Positions 1 through 8,972 of a stretch of 64,000 nucleotides of DNA are shown piece after piece (the first letter of the stretch is position 1; every line of letters starts with the position of its first letter). The notes under the pieces are model-generated. The model saw only the letters and a program-made list of their open reading frames with translations. It was not told the DNA's origin and ran no database searches. The stretch lies in the NCBI GenBank assembly GCA_934502885.1, contig CAKSUT010000008.1:62001-126000 (forward strand). Direction: 5' to 3'. The stretch is from an uncultured Eubacteriales bacterium (GTDB lineage Bacteria > Bacillota > Clostridia > Oscillospirales > CAG-382). The position numbers were made by a program, and so were the translations under genes.

Positions 1-2954
1 AAGTTGCCGCAGTCAACGCTTGATATAAACCTCGGCTCGAGAACCACCGCTTTTTCCGTGTCGTACCAGTTGTAAAGCTGACCGTGAACCTTCGGCAGAG
101 CCTCCACCGTGTCAAGCGTCGAAGAGAGCTTTGAGAAAAGAGTCTGCGCATCGATAAAGCCGAAATCACAGGCGGCGACGAGACTTGCGAGGTAAAGACC
201 GATGTTTGTCGGAGAAGTGCGGTGAGCCGTCCGCTCTGTCGGAAAAAGCTGAACGTTGTCCGGCGGAAGGAAGCTCTCGTTTTCGTTTACACGCTCGGCA
301 AAGAAACGCCAGATGTCGTAGGCGTAGCCCCGTAGGATGTCGTCGCCGCGCGGTGCGCCGGATTTTTTAACGCCGCCCATGACTCCGACGGGACGCGACG
401 AGAGGTAAGCGATAAGCGGAAAGAGAAACCAGCCGAAAGAAACAAGGCGTATAAGTCCGCCCCCCGAGACCGCAAACAATACTGCACCGGACAAAGCTCC
501 CGCAAAATTTTTCGTGACGTAGCACAGAAGCGAACCGTCGCCGAGATCGCTCTGCGCCGCCGTCTGCCATTCGAGAAGTCCGCGGTGCGAAACGCTCATT
601 CGGTAAACGCTTACGGACAAAGCTCCGAGAGTGACGAACGCCGTTTTCGGAAGCATGCACGTAAGGTAAAGCATACGGAGAAAGCTCTGCCACACTCCGG
701 CGCAGACTCCGGCAGAGAAGTAACGCCTTGCGGCACTTGTGAAGTCAAGGGAAAGGATTCCCGACACGACGTCGAGAATAAGCGGCACGAAGTACGGCGA
801 AAGAGCCGCAAAGAGAAGTGCGCCGCCATGTGCGGAAAGCCGAGGCATACCGCTTACGACCGCCGCCGCAAACGAGAATACGGGAGTAAGCGAACGTCTT
901 GCATTGTCGAAAAGCTCAAAGCGTGAAAGCTTCGGAAGAACGCATTCTTTTCCACCCTCGGAGAAACGTCCCGACCGCAAGAATACAAGGTTCTGCACAT
1001 CTCCCCTTATCCAGCGGTGAGACCTTTTGAGGTAGGAGAGGGGATTCTTCGGAAAGCTGTCTGTGAGAACTATATCCGACACTGCCGCGCATCTTAGCCT
1101 TGCACCCTCCAGAATATCGTGACTGAGAATGCGACCCTCGGGGAATATTTCGGGACGTATCACAGCTTCGTTGAAGGCGTCAACGTCGAAAATTCCCTTG
1201 CCGCAGAAAATGCCCTTGCCGAAAAGAGTCTGGTAAAGGTCAAAGCGTGCGCCGGAATATACGTCAATGCCGCCCTCACCGCACATGAGACGTGAAAAGG
1301 GAGTGCGGCGTGCCGAGGAAAGAGTGGGAGATGCGCCGGGCTGCATTATGCCGAAGCCCTCGGCGACAAGTCCTGTATTTTCGTCTATAACCGGTCGGTT
1401 GAGGGGGTGAAGAGCCTTTCCGACAAGGCGCGGCAGCGCACCGATACCCATGTTGGTGTCGGAGTCGAGAGTTACCGCGTACTTTATATCACGGCACTGA
1501 AGAAAGTCGGGATACTCCGAGAAGGTCGTGCCGCTGTCGCCTCGGAGAAATTTCACAAGCTCGATTACCGCGCCTCTCTTTCGCTCCCAACCCATGAACA
1601 TACCCTCGGATTCGTGAAATATGCGTCTGCGGACGAAAAGCGCAAAGCGGTTTCCGTATTTTTCGTTAAGTTTTGCTATACGCCGCTTTGCATATGCGAG
1701 AATTTCGCCGTCGCCGTCGGCGCATTCCGTCGGAGAGTCGGGAAAATCGCCGAGTATGCCGAAATATGCGCGGTCGTCGTCGGGAAGCCGCGACGCAAGA
1801 TAAAGCCGCTCAAGCCTGTCAAAAAGCTCGGCGTCCGACTTTTCTCCGCAGAGAAGCGAGGTTATGACGGTGATTACGCCGACTCCTTTGCCGTCGCGTT
1901 CATATAACAGCTCCGGGTCAAGCTCGGGCAGAGGAAAGCTTGCGAATATGCGTGAAAATACGTAATCAAGTACTGTTTTCACCGACTCCCATATCGGAAA
2001 CAGCGCAAGAAGTCCCCACGGAGTCGCAAGCGTGAGCGCGGCACACAAAAGAGCCGTCAGCGAAAACAGAAGCACAAAATACGCTCCGCCGCCTCTGCCG
2101 CCCGGCTCGGGAAGTATGTGCGCGCCGATGTGACGCCGCCTTGCAAGAAGTGCAGTGTCGGTTTCGGAGAGACCTTTCCCGGAAATTCTCATCTCACGGT
2201 CGGCGGCACGCGCCTTGTCGAGAGCTTCGGCGGCAACCTCGCGGTCGGCTTTTCCCGAAAGCCGCGCACGTCGTGCGACCTCGCTTCTGTACATATTCTT
2301 CGTGCCGGAGGTCATGACGGCATAGTCGTCCGACGGGTCGAGAAGAAGAAGCTTTTCGGCTTCCGAGTGGGAGAGGCATAAGTCAAAATCAAAAACCGAT
2401 ACCGTGCGAAGTGACGAGAATACCCCGTCGAGAGCCTCCGCACTCTCGGCTTTTCCCTGTGCCGCACCTATAAGCAGTGCCGCCGAGAGCATGGCTTCGA
2501 GAGGAAATATGTCGGTGTATGAAAGCTCGGCGCACATACACACGGCGTCTCCGAAAGCGCGGCAGAGCGTGCCGTCAAGCGAACCGTTTCCGACTCTGTC
2601 GATGTAGAGCACTGCCGCGCGGAAGACGAGGGGGTCTCTGCCGCACATTGCGATGTGCTTCGTGCGCCGCAGTTTCTCGGCGTAAAGAGCCGCGCCGTCT
2701 TCGAGTATGTGCCTGTTGTTTCCGCTTTGCAGAACCTCCGACGCAAAAGAGTCTGCGCCGTCGGTGCGTGCGAGAAAACGCCGCACTTCTCTTTCAAGTC
2801 TCCGCGCGAGTCCCGCCGCGCTTCCGCGCCGAAAGTCGGGTTCCGAAACCTCCGACAGTGCGCCTGCCGCCACCGAAAGAGCCGCACGGTATTTTTCACC
2901 CGATATTGCGCCGGCGTCCGCACGGGATGCGCGGCTGTATCTTTTCTTTGCCAT
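1..2954 (-). CDS. Cyclic beta-1,2-glucan synthase-like protein, 5' portion (runs off left edge)
   Basis: About 984 N-terminal residues are visible; the gene continues past base 1. The start is the ATG at 2954, preceded by GGAGG. The first ~330 residues are an Ala/Arg-rich helical region. A hydrophobic stretch follows, then a GT84-type glycosyltransferase domain with LTLDSDTNMG-like and SHDILEGARLR-like blocks and HRWIRGD, as in NdvB/Cgs enzymes. More membrane segments come next, and then the start of a glucoamylase-like domain (RTSPTNIGLY, LYNWYDTEKAVVLEPRFIS, SVDCGN). In the family this enzyme makes linear or cyclic beta-1,2-glucan from UDP-glucose at the cytoplasmic membrane. The missing C-terminal part should carry GH94-type phosphorylase domains that act in ring closure; this cannot be seen here. 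It is transcribed away from the GH78 gene. The family call is strong; whether the product is cyclic is inference. Confidence 0.88.
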   Translation of the reverse strand, partial: MAKKRYSRASRADAGAISGEKYRAALSVAAGALSEVSEPDFRRGSAAGLARRLEREVRRFLARTDGADSFASEVLQSGNNRHILEDGAALYAEKLRRTKHIAMCGRDPLVFRAAVLYIDRVGNGSLDGTLCRAFGDAVCMCAELSYTDIFPLEAMLSAALLIGAAQGKAESAEALDGVFSSLRTVSVFDFDLCLSHSEAEKLLLLDPSDDYAVMTSGTKNMYRSEVARRARLSGKADREVAAEALDKARAADREMRISGKGLSETDTALLARRRHIGAHILPEPGGRGGGAYFVLLFSLTALLCAALTLATPWGLLALFPIWESVKTVLDYVFSRIFASFPLPELDPELLYERDGKGVGVITVITSLLCGEKSDAELFDRLERLYLASRLPDDDRAYFGILGDFPDSPTECADGDGEILAYAKRRIAKLNEKYGNRFALFVRRRIFHESEGMFMGWERKRGAVIELVKFLRGDSGTTFSEYPDFLQCRDIKYAVTLDSDTNMGIGALPRLVGKALHPLNRPVIDENTGLVAEGFGIMQPGASPTLSSARRTPFSRLMCGEGGIDVYSGARFDLYQTLFGKGIFCGKGIFDVDAFNEAVIRPEIFPEGRILSHDILEGARLRCAAVSDIVLTDSFPKNPLSYLKRSHRWIRGDVQNLVFLRSGRFSEGGKECVLPKLSRFELFDNARRSLTPVFSFAAAVVSGMPRLSAHGGALLFAALSPYFVPLILDVVSGILSLDFTSAARRYFSAGVCAGVWQSFLRMLYLTCMLPKTAFVTLGALSVSVYRMSVSHRGLLEWQTAAQSDLGDGSLLCYVTKNFAGALSGAVLFAVSGGGLIRLVSFGWFLFPLIAYLSSRPVGVMGGVKKSGAPRGDDILRGYAYDIWRFFAERVNENESFLPPDNVQLFPTERTAHRTSPTNIGLYLASLVAACDFGFIDAQTLFSKLSSTLDTVEALPKVHGQLYNWYDTEKAVVLEPRFISSVDCGN

Positions 2955-3123
2955 AGCTTTCCTCCAAACTGATGAGTCTGTCATAAAAGTCTTTTTGTAA
3001 ATTCTGCAATATTATTCCCCTTGCGAATGATTGTATTCGCGACACATTTTACGGTGCGTTTTGCAGATTCCGTTCTTGATTATACAAATTCCGTCATTTT
3101 TGAGCGTAAATTTCTATTTGTTA

Positions 3124-3153
3124 TTGACAAACGGCGTACACGTGTGGTAGAAT
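3124..3153 (+). promoter_or_regulatory. Sigma-A-type promoter for the GH78 gene
   Basis: TTGACA at 3124-3129 and TAGAAT at 3148-3153 are separated by 18 bases, about 30 bases before the start codon at 3186. The -35 box is a perfect consensus match. Confidence 0.75.
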
Positions 3154-3185
3154 AAAGAAAAATGCTCTCTCGAAAGGAGAACCGT

Positions 3186-5399
3186 ATGAAACAGATTTGG
3201 GTAAAGGGCGAAAGAGATACGATGAACGCCTGCTTTGCGTTTACTCTCACCGCCGAAAATATTGAAAAGAACGATGTCCTCCGTCTTGCCGCACTCAGTA
3301 TTTACAGCGTTTACATAGACGGAGAATTTGTCCGCTTCGGACCCGAAAAGACTGCTCACGGCACGGTTGCCGTCGATGAAATACCGCTCGGAGTTTACGG
3401 CAGGGAAAAGCTTTCGATAGCGGTTCTTGTAACAAGCTACAACATTTACACGCTCTCCGTGCAGAACACAAAGCCGTTTTTCTCGGCAGAGATTCCCGGA
3501 AAGTACACCACGGACGATTTTGCCGCTCATGACATGACAGATCATGTGAGGGCAATCAATAAGTTCAGCTACCAGAGACATTTCGGCGAATGCTATGTCA
3601 TGGAGCGTGACAGACACGACTTCCTCTGCGGAAACTTCTCGCTTTTTCCGACCGCCGAAACCGAAGAGGTCGAGGGTTGCCGTGAGGTGAAGCGCGAAAC
3701 GGAGCTTCCGGCTTACAAAACTCTCACTGCTTCCGCAATAAAGAGAGGATTCGTTTTCGAGGATGAGTCGATTGCCGAGTTTGAAGACAGATTCCTCCAA
3801 GGAATTACGGACGGTTTTGGATATACATACGATAAACTCGAACGCAATATTTTGGACGAGATACACACATACGTCGTCGGTACCGACACCGAGGGCGGCA
3901 CAAAGCCGTATACCCTCTACGACTGCGGCAGAGAGATATCGGGCTTCCCCGTATTTAAGGGCAGAGTGAAGTCGGAGAAAGCGAGAGTGTACCTTGTCTG
4001 GGACGAAATTCTCTCCGACGACGGAAAACTTGATTTCTTCCGTATGCGCACCGCAAATGTTATCTGCTACGACCTTAAAAAAGGCGAGTATAACATCATG
4101 TCGGCTGAGCCGTACTCCTACCGTTATGCTGCGGTAATCGTCGATGACGGCGAGGTCGAATACGGCGACCTTGAAACAGTGCTCTTCGAGAACCCCGACG
4201 CCGGAAAGTTCCGCTTCTCCTGCGCGGACGCCGACTATGAGCTTGTAATGGACGCCGCAAGAGAGACTTTTGCGCAGAACTGCGTCGATATCCCCACCGA
4301 CTGCCCGTCGCGCGAGCGTGCCGGATGGCTCTGTGACTCCTACTTTACCGCACGCGCAGAGAAGCTCTTCACCGGAAAGAATACCGTCGAGGCGCATCAC
4401 CTTGTAAACTACTCCGGAAGTCCGCAGTTCGGCTACTTTGAAAGAGACATGGTTCCCATGTGCTACCCCGGAGAATTTCCGAGCGAAAGCTATATTCCGA
4501 ACTGGGCGATGTGGTATGTCATAGAGATAGCTGACTCGATAAAGAGAACCGGAAGCAGAGAGTCCGCCGATATTTCGACCGAAAAGGTAAAAGGGCTTGT
4601 GGAGTTTTTCAAAAACTACGAAAACGAGATAGGACTTCTCGAAAAGCTCCCGAGATGGGTGTTCGTCGAGTGGAGCCGCGCCAACGAATTCGTACAGCAG
4701 ATAAACTTCCCGTCGAATATGCTCTACTGCGGAATGCTCCGCGCGGCGGCGGAAATTCTCGGTGACGACAGTCTCATCGCAAAAGCCGACAAAATACGCG
4801 AAACGATCCGCTCTGTTGCGCGCAAGGGTATGTTCTTCATCGACAACGCAAACCGCGACGACTCCGGAAAAATAGTCGTTACCGGCAACACCACCGAGAC
4901 CTGTCAGTACTACGCCTTCTATTTCGGAGTTGCGACAATCGATGAAGACAAAGAGCTTTTCGACACAATGCTTCACTCCTTCGGCGCAACGCGCGATACA
5001 AAGAATGTTTATCCCACCGTGTATAAGTCCAACGCCTTCATCGGAAACTACCTCCGTCTCGACTTTTTGTCGGCGAACGGTTACGCCGAAAAAGCACTTT
5101 CCGAGTGCAAGGACTACTTTGTTTACATGGCGAAGCGCACCGGTACTCTCTGGGAAAACGACACGCCTTACGCAAGCTGCAATCACGGCTTTGCGTCGTA
5201 TGCCGCAAACATAATTCTCAGAGGTCTTTGCGGTTACTTCGGAGTCGATGAAGCAAATAAAAAGGTTCTTCTGCGCGAAGTGAAATACTCTGCCGGCTGC
5301 GAGGTCGAAATTCCGCTTTCCGACGGAGAATACATAAAGATTACCGTGAAGAACGGAAAGAGAACCGTCGCACTTCCCGACGGATATTCCGCAGAATAA
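3186..5399 (+). CDS. GH78-type alpha-L-rhamnosidase (six-hairpin glycosidase)
   Basis: 737 residues. The ATG at 3186 is chosen because AAAGGAG lies about 7 bases upstream; an in-frame ATG at 3162 has no ribosome binding site and sits just behind the promoter. The catalytic region carries DIPTDCPSRERAGWLCDS (about residues 360-377), the signature around the general acid of GH78 (DCPxRxER in the family), followed by an (alpha/alpha)6-barrel-like stretch and a C-terminal beta domain. No signal peptide is visible, so it should be cytoplasmic and act on imported rhamnosyl oligosaccharides. It is monocistronic, between its own promoter and a strong terminator. Substrate specificity cannot be read from sequence. 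Confidence 0.75.
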   Translation: MKQIWVKGERDTMNACFAFTLTAENIEKNDVLRLAALSIYSVYIDGEFVRFGPEKTAHGTVAVDEIPLGVYGREKLSIAVLVTSYNIYTLSVQNTKPFFSAEIPGKYTTDDFAAHDMTDHVRAINKFSYQRHFGECYVMERDRHDFLCGNFSLFPTAETEEVEGCREVKRETELPAYKTLTASAIKRGFVFEDESIAEFEDRFLQGITDGFGYTYDKLERNILDEIHTYVVGTDTEGGTKPYTLYDCGREISGFPVFKGRVKSEKARVYLVWDEILSDDGKLDFFRMRTANVICYDLKKGEYNIMSAEPYSYRYAAVIVDDGEVEYGDLETVLFENPDAGKFRFSCADADYELVMDAARETFAQNCVDIPTDCPSRERAGWLCDSYFTARAEKLFTGKNTVEAHHLVNYSGSPQFGYFERDMVPMCYPGEFPSESYIPNWAMWYVIEIADSIKRTGSRESADISTEKVKGLVEFFKNYENEIGLLEKLPRWVFVEWSRANEFVQQINFPSNMLYCGMLRAAAEILGDDSLIAKADKIRETIRSVARKGMFFIDNANRDDSGKIVVTGNTTETCQYYAFYFGVATIDEDKELFDTMLHSFGATRDTKNVYPTVYKSNAFIGNYLRLDFLSANGYAEKALSECKDYFVYMAKRTGTLWENDTPYASCNHGFASYAANIILRGLCGYFGVDEANKKVLLREVKYSAGCEVEIPLSDGEYIKITVKNGKRTVALPDGYSAE

Positions 5400-5413
5400 A
5401 ACAGCATAACGCC

Positions 5414-5451
5414 GCGGCGTACCCGATTTTCAGGGGTGCGCCGCTTTTTTT
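5414..5451 (+). terminator. Intrinsic terminator after the GH78 gene
   Basis: An 11-bp stem (5414-5424 with 5434-5444, one U-G pair) is followed by seven T residues at 5445-5451. Confidence 0.85.
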
Positions 5452-5542
5452 GCGCACAGGTATGTGTGCATCGGCCCGAAAACTTTACAAAGTGTTGCTT
5501 TTATACATTAAAAAAATTCGCAGTGACGTAAAAACACCGTGC

Positions 5543-5548
5543 TATAAT
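5543..5548 (+). promoter_or_regulatory. -10 box in front of the TerB cassette
   Basis: A perfect TATAAT lies 34 bases before the ATG at 5582. No good -35 box lies 16-18 bases upstream, so the promoter may be weak or activator-dependent. Its position rules out the longer upstream reading of the first gene. Confidence 0.5.
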
Positions 5549-5581
5549 GATACGATACATAAAAAGGGGGAGGCAAAGGGA

Positions 5582-7099
5582 ATGTCGGACGGCGGCAAAT
5601 CGATTCGGAAAGAGGAAGCGATGCGTGAATTTACCTATGACGGCAGTTCTGCGGTCGTGAGAACGAGAGTTTTTGCGCCGAAACACGCATACTCCGCTTA
5701 CCGCGAGTTTTCCGACTTTGCGGCGCATACGGTAAAGTCCGACACTGCGCTCACGGAACAGTTCGGCGGCAGTGAAGAGCGTGCGCTCTTCGGCTATTCT
5801 CTCTTCAGACGAAAGGCACTGAAAAACGGTATCGCTCCCTCCGACAAAGTGCCGTTTACCTTTGCAAAGCTCCTTTTTACCGAGATTATAAACGCAGATG
5901 AAAGATACTCTCCCGAGGAAGCGGTCGGAATAATGATGGCGGTAATCGGGCTGTGCGCGGATATCCTTTCGCGCGCCGAATGCGAGAGCCTTTTCGATAT
6001 CGTGTCCGACTTCTGTCTCGTAAACGGCGAAGAGCTGCCGTTTGACGAAAAGACGCTTTCCTTTTCCGACTGCGATTTTGTGAAAGAGACGCTGCTTTAC
6101 CGCTTCTTCCGCTCGCTTGAAAACGGCATTACGGAAAATTCACGCCGACTTTCCCTTGCGGTTGTTTCGGAGGTGTGCGGCTTCGATTACAAAAACGGCG
6201 CGGCTTACCGAGAGAATCCGTCCGTGTGCGAGAGAGCGATTTCAGACTGCGTGTGCGCTCATACCGAAATGTTCTTTTCCGAAAACGGGGGAGTACCGAC
6301 GCCGCTTCATGCGTCTCTCACGAAAACCGTCTACTGCGGTCTTGCGGTGAGAAGTGAGCTTTCCGTCAAGGTTGAGACCGAATACCTCTCATACGGCGCT
6401 TTCGGGGAGTACCTCACCGAGGCAGGCGAAACGGCAAAGTACGCCGACAACACTCTCCGCCGCGCCTTCGGTGCGAAGAGCATAATCCCGGGTATAAAGC
6501 TCGGACAGAATTTCAGGACGATGGTTCAGAAGCGCATCGCCGCCGAGAACCCGACGCTCTTCAACCCGAAAAAGAGGGGCAGAAAGCCGAAGCCGCGACC
6601 CGACGTAACGGTGCCTGCCATTCGTCCCGAACCTCCTCGAAAGACGGAGGTGTGTGTCGATATCGGACGCGCAAAGGAGCTTGAGGAAAGCTCGTGGGAC
6701 ATAGCAAAGCGTCTCGGCGTCGAATACGGAGAGGACGAGCTTATAGTCCTCGGAGAGAACGGCAAGCGTATTGCCGATGAAACGGACAGCTCTGACGTTC
6801 CTGCGGACACCGCAGAATACGACCACGAAAACGAGTGGGAGGCTTTTGCGGCGTCGCTTGGCGGCGACTGTGCGGAAATTGTCGTGCGGCTTTTGGAGGA
6901 CGGCGACGTAAGAGCGTATGCCGCCGCAAAGGGGGCCATCGCCGACGCATACTTTGCGATGATAAACGACATTGCAAGCGACATAACGGGCGATATCGTG
7001 ATAGACCCGTCGTCACAGCGCATACTTCCCGACTACGAAGAAGAGCTTCTCGGAGTTCTCCCTCTTCTTAAAAAAATCGCTCCGAAACAGAAAGGATAA
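5582..7099 (+). CDS. TerB-C domain protein of a putative defence cassette
   Basis: 505 residues from the ATG at 5582 (GGGGGAGG about 8 bases upstream). A second in-frame ATG at 5621 with AGAGGA is possible. The N-terminal ~330 residues look like a helical TerB-N-type region. A basic KKRGRKPKPRP tract follows (about residues 335-345), then a poorly conserved acidic linker. The last ~80 residues (IADAYFAMINDIASDITGD...ILPDYEEEL) match the end of the TerB-C domain, which in the family closes with a designated 'I/W-x-FD..GD..I..D' pattern. TerB-C proteins often pair with ATPases and helicases in stress and phage-response operons. It is first of four tightly packed genes, with 4 bases to the next. 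Its biochemical function is unknown; a scaffold or sensor role is inference. Confidence 0.6.
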   Translation: MSDGGKSIRKEEAMREFTYDGSSAVVRTRVFAPKHAYSAYREFSDFAAHTVKSDTALTEQFGGSEERALFGYSLFRRKALKNGIAPSDKVPFTFAKLLFTEIINADERYSPEEAVGIMMAVIGLCADILSRAECESLFDIVSDFCLVNGEELPFDEKTLSFSDCDFVKETLLYRFFRSLENGITENSRRLSLAVVSEVCGFDYKNGAAYRENPSVCERAISDCVCAHTEMFFSENGGVPTPLHASLTKTVYCGLAVRSELSVKVETEYLSYGAFGEYLTEAGETAKYADNTLRRAFGAKSIIPGIKLGQNFRTMVQKRIAAENPTLFNPKKRGRKPKPRPDVTVPAIRPEPPRKTEVCVDIGRAKELEESSWDIAKRLGVEYGEDELIVLGENGKRIADETDSSDVPADTAEYDHENEWEAFAASLGGDCAEIVVRLLEDGDVRAYAAAKGAIADAYFAMINDIASDITGDIVIDPSSQRILPDYEEELLGVLPLLKKIAPKQKG

Positions 7100-7103
7100 C
7101 ACT

Positions 7104-7514
7104 ATGCTGACAGCAAAAAAGGTACTTGACAAAAACGCGGCGGAAATTCTCTGCAAGCTCTGTGCAACGGAGTATGACGCCGACCTTCTCTACTACGCGA
7201 TTTACGAAAACGACGGAAGCGTTCTGCCGCCCGAAGAGGAAATACCGACGGTTCTCGGCGTCTGCGGCTTCCGCTTTGAGAAGGACACGGCGGTAATCGC
7301 CGACATAATGCCGAAAAAGGAAACCTACGACCTTGAGGCAATGTACATTCTCGGCAAGGCGGTTCTCAATTTCGTCGATCTTGCCGGCTTCAAAAAGGCG
7401 CGCTTCGACGCCGCTGACAAGAGTCTCGCGAAGCATCTCGAATTTGACGGCGAGGGAAATTTAAGCCTTGTCGATTATTTCACCGAACCCTGCAAACGCA
7501 AAAAAGAAGAATAA
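7104..7514 (+). CDS. Small GNAT-like protein of unknown function
   Basis: 136 residues; the ATG at 7104 lies 4 bases after the TerB-C stop with AAAGGA in front. The order of elements (VLGVCGFRFEKDTAVIADIM, then YILGKAVLNFVDLAGFKKAR, then an aspartate/lysine-rich end) resembles a reduced N-acetyltransferase fold seen in small proteins of gut Clostridia. No clear acetyl-CoA loop (Q/RxxGxG/A) can be seen, so enzymatic activity is doubtful. It sits between the TerB-C protein and the ATPase, which suggests a dedicated role in the cassette. It may instead be an unrelated passenger. Confidence 0.5.
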   Translation: MLTAKKVLDKNAAEILCKLCATEYDADLLYYAIYENDGSVLPPEEEIPTVLGVCGFRFEKDTAVIADIMPKKETYDLEAMYILGKAVLNFVDLAGFKKARFDAADKSLAKHLEFDGEGNLSLVDYFTEPCKRKKEE

Positions 7515-7590
7515 AGAAGTCTTACCGCACTTTTTCCGTGCCGACGCCGGGAAAAGGAAAAAATCAGTCGTCGGAGAACGGAAACCGTTT

Positions 7591-8925
7591 ATGCCGGAAC
7601 AGATAAAAATATCCAAAAGAGTACTCGGAATACTCCTCAACTCGGTGAGCGCGGGAGTTGTTCCGAGAGTGGGACTGGAATACATCGCAATCGGAAGAAA
7701 CGATGAGGTGAACGCGATACTTTCCGACCTTGGCAGTATTTCCGAGGGACTTTGCGCTTTCAGATTCATCATAGGCAGATACGGAAGCGGCAAAAGCTTT
7801 CTTCTCCAGCTCACGAGAAATCACGCCGCCGACCGCGGCTTTGTCACTGCTGACGCCGACCTTTCCCCCGAACGCCGCCTTGCCGGAACAAAGGGACAGG
7901 GACTTGCGACCTACCGTGAGCTTATAAAGTCGATGGCGACAAAGGCGTCTCCCGACGGCGGTGCGCTTCCGATGATACTGTCGAAGTGGTTTACCGAGCT
8001 TGGCGCAAAGGCGGTCGCCGACGGCTGCGAACCCGACAGCGCAGAGTTTTCGGCACACGTCAAAAAGGGAATATTCTCGGTTGTGTCGAGCCTTGAGCTT
8101 ATGGTGAACGGCTTCGATTTCGCAAAAGTTCTGAGTACCTACTACGACGGACTCACAAGCGGTGACGATACAAAGCTGAGCGCCGCTCTGAAGTGGCTCA
8201 GAGGCGAATACTCAACAAAGCTTGAAGCCCGCTCCGCGCTTTCCGCGGCGTCCGTTATAAACGACGAAAACTGGTACGATTACATAAAGCTCTTCGCCGT
8301 GTTTGTGCGCAAGATAGGGTACAAGGGACTCGTCGTGTTCATCGACGAATGCGTCAACCTTTACAAGATTCCGAACAGAGTCTCGCGCGAAAACAACTAC
8401 GAAAAGATTCTCGCAATCTTCAACGACACAATGCAGGGCAAAGCCGAGGGACTCGGATTCTTCTTCGGCGGCACGCCCGAGTTTTTGGAGGACCGCAACC
8501 GCGGACTTTACAGCTACGAGGCTCTCCGTTCGAGACTTGCCGACAGCCGCTTTGTGCCTGACGGCGACTTCAAGAACTTCCTCTCACCGGTAATACGTCT
8601 GTCGAGACTCACCGACGACGAGCTTTTCGCACTTATCAGCAAGCTCTACAGCATACACGCGCTTTATCATAAGCACAATCTTCCCGTTTCCGACGAAGAT
8701 AAGCTTGCGTTTTTGAAGCTCTACGGCGAACGCATGGGTGCCGACAGCCTGCTTACTCCCCGTGAGGTAATAAGAGATTTTCTCACGGTGCTTAACATAA
8801 TGCTCCAGAACCCCGGGCTTTCGTTTGCCGAAATAGTGCGCGACAGAAGCGTTCAGAGTGGGGACGAAAACGGAGGCGAGGTCGCGGACGCTTTCGACGA
8901 AGAGTTCGGAGAATTTGAGCTTTAA
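7591..8925 (+). CDS. BrxD-like ATP-binding protein (DUF2791 family)
   Basis: 444 residues from the ATG at 7591, although the open frame extends upstream into the previous gene; the conserved family start (KISKRVLGILLNSVSAG) begins right after this ATG. Walker A is GRYGSGKS (residues 62-69). Walker B is LVVFIDEC (about 247-254). A sensor/arginine region FFFGGTPEFLEDRNRGLYSY follows. This arrangement and length fit BrxD, the ATP-binding protein of type 2 BREX and related loci. The next gene is an Lhr-like helicase, the usual BrxD partner (BrxHI). No PglX methyltransferase, PglZ phosphatase, BrxA, BrxB or BrxC is in the window. It probably couples ATP hydrolysis to helicase loading; that is inference. 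Confidence 0.72.
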   Translation: MPEQIKISKRVLGILLNSVSAGVVPRVGLEYIAIGRNDEVNAILSDLGSISEGLCAFRFIIGRYGSGKSFLLQLTRNHAADRGFVTADADLSPERRLAGTKGQGLATYRELIKSMATKASPDGGALPMILSKWFTELGAKAVADGCEPDSAEFSAHVKKGIFSVVSSLELMVNGFDFAKVLSTYYDGLTSGDDTKLSAALKWLRGEYSTKLEARSALSAASVINDENWYDYIKLFAVFVRKIGYKGLVVFIDECVNLYKIPNRVSRENNYEKILAIFNDTMQGKAEGLGFFFGGTPEFLEDRNRGLYSYEALRSRLADSRFVPDGDFKNFLSPVIRLSRLTDDELFALISKLYSIHALYHKHNLPVSDEDKLAFLKLYGERMGADSLLTPREVIRDFLTVLNIMLQNPGLSFAEIVRDRSVQSGDENGGEVADAFDEEFGEFEL

Positions 8926-8972
8926 TTAAAAAACGCCGCGGCATGACGGTGCACCGAAAGGAGGACGTTCTC

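Noticed and set aside
3114..5186. 690-codon open frame on the minus strand over the GH78 gene
   Set aside because: It lies fully antisense to a gene with clear catalytic motifs, promoter and terminator, and its translation shows no recognisable domain; the codon use of the true strand produces it.
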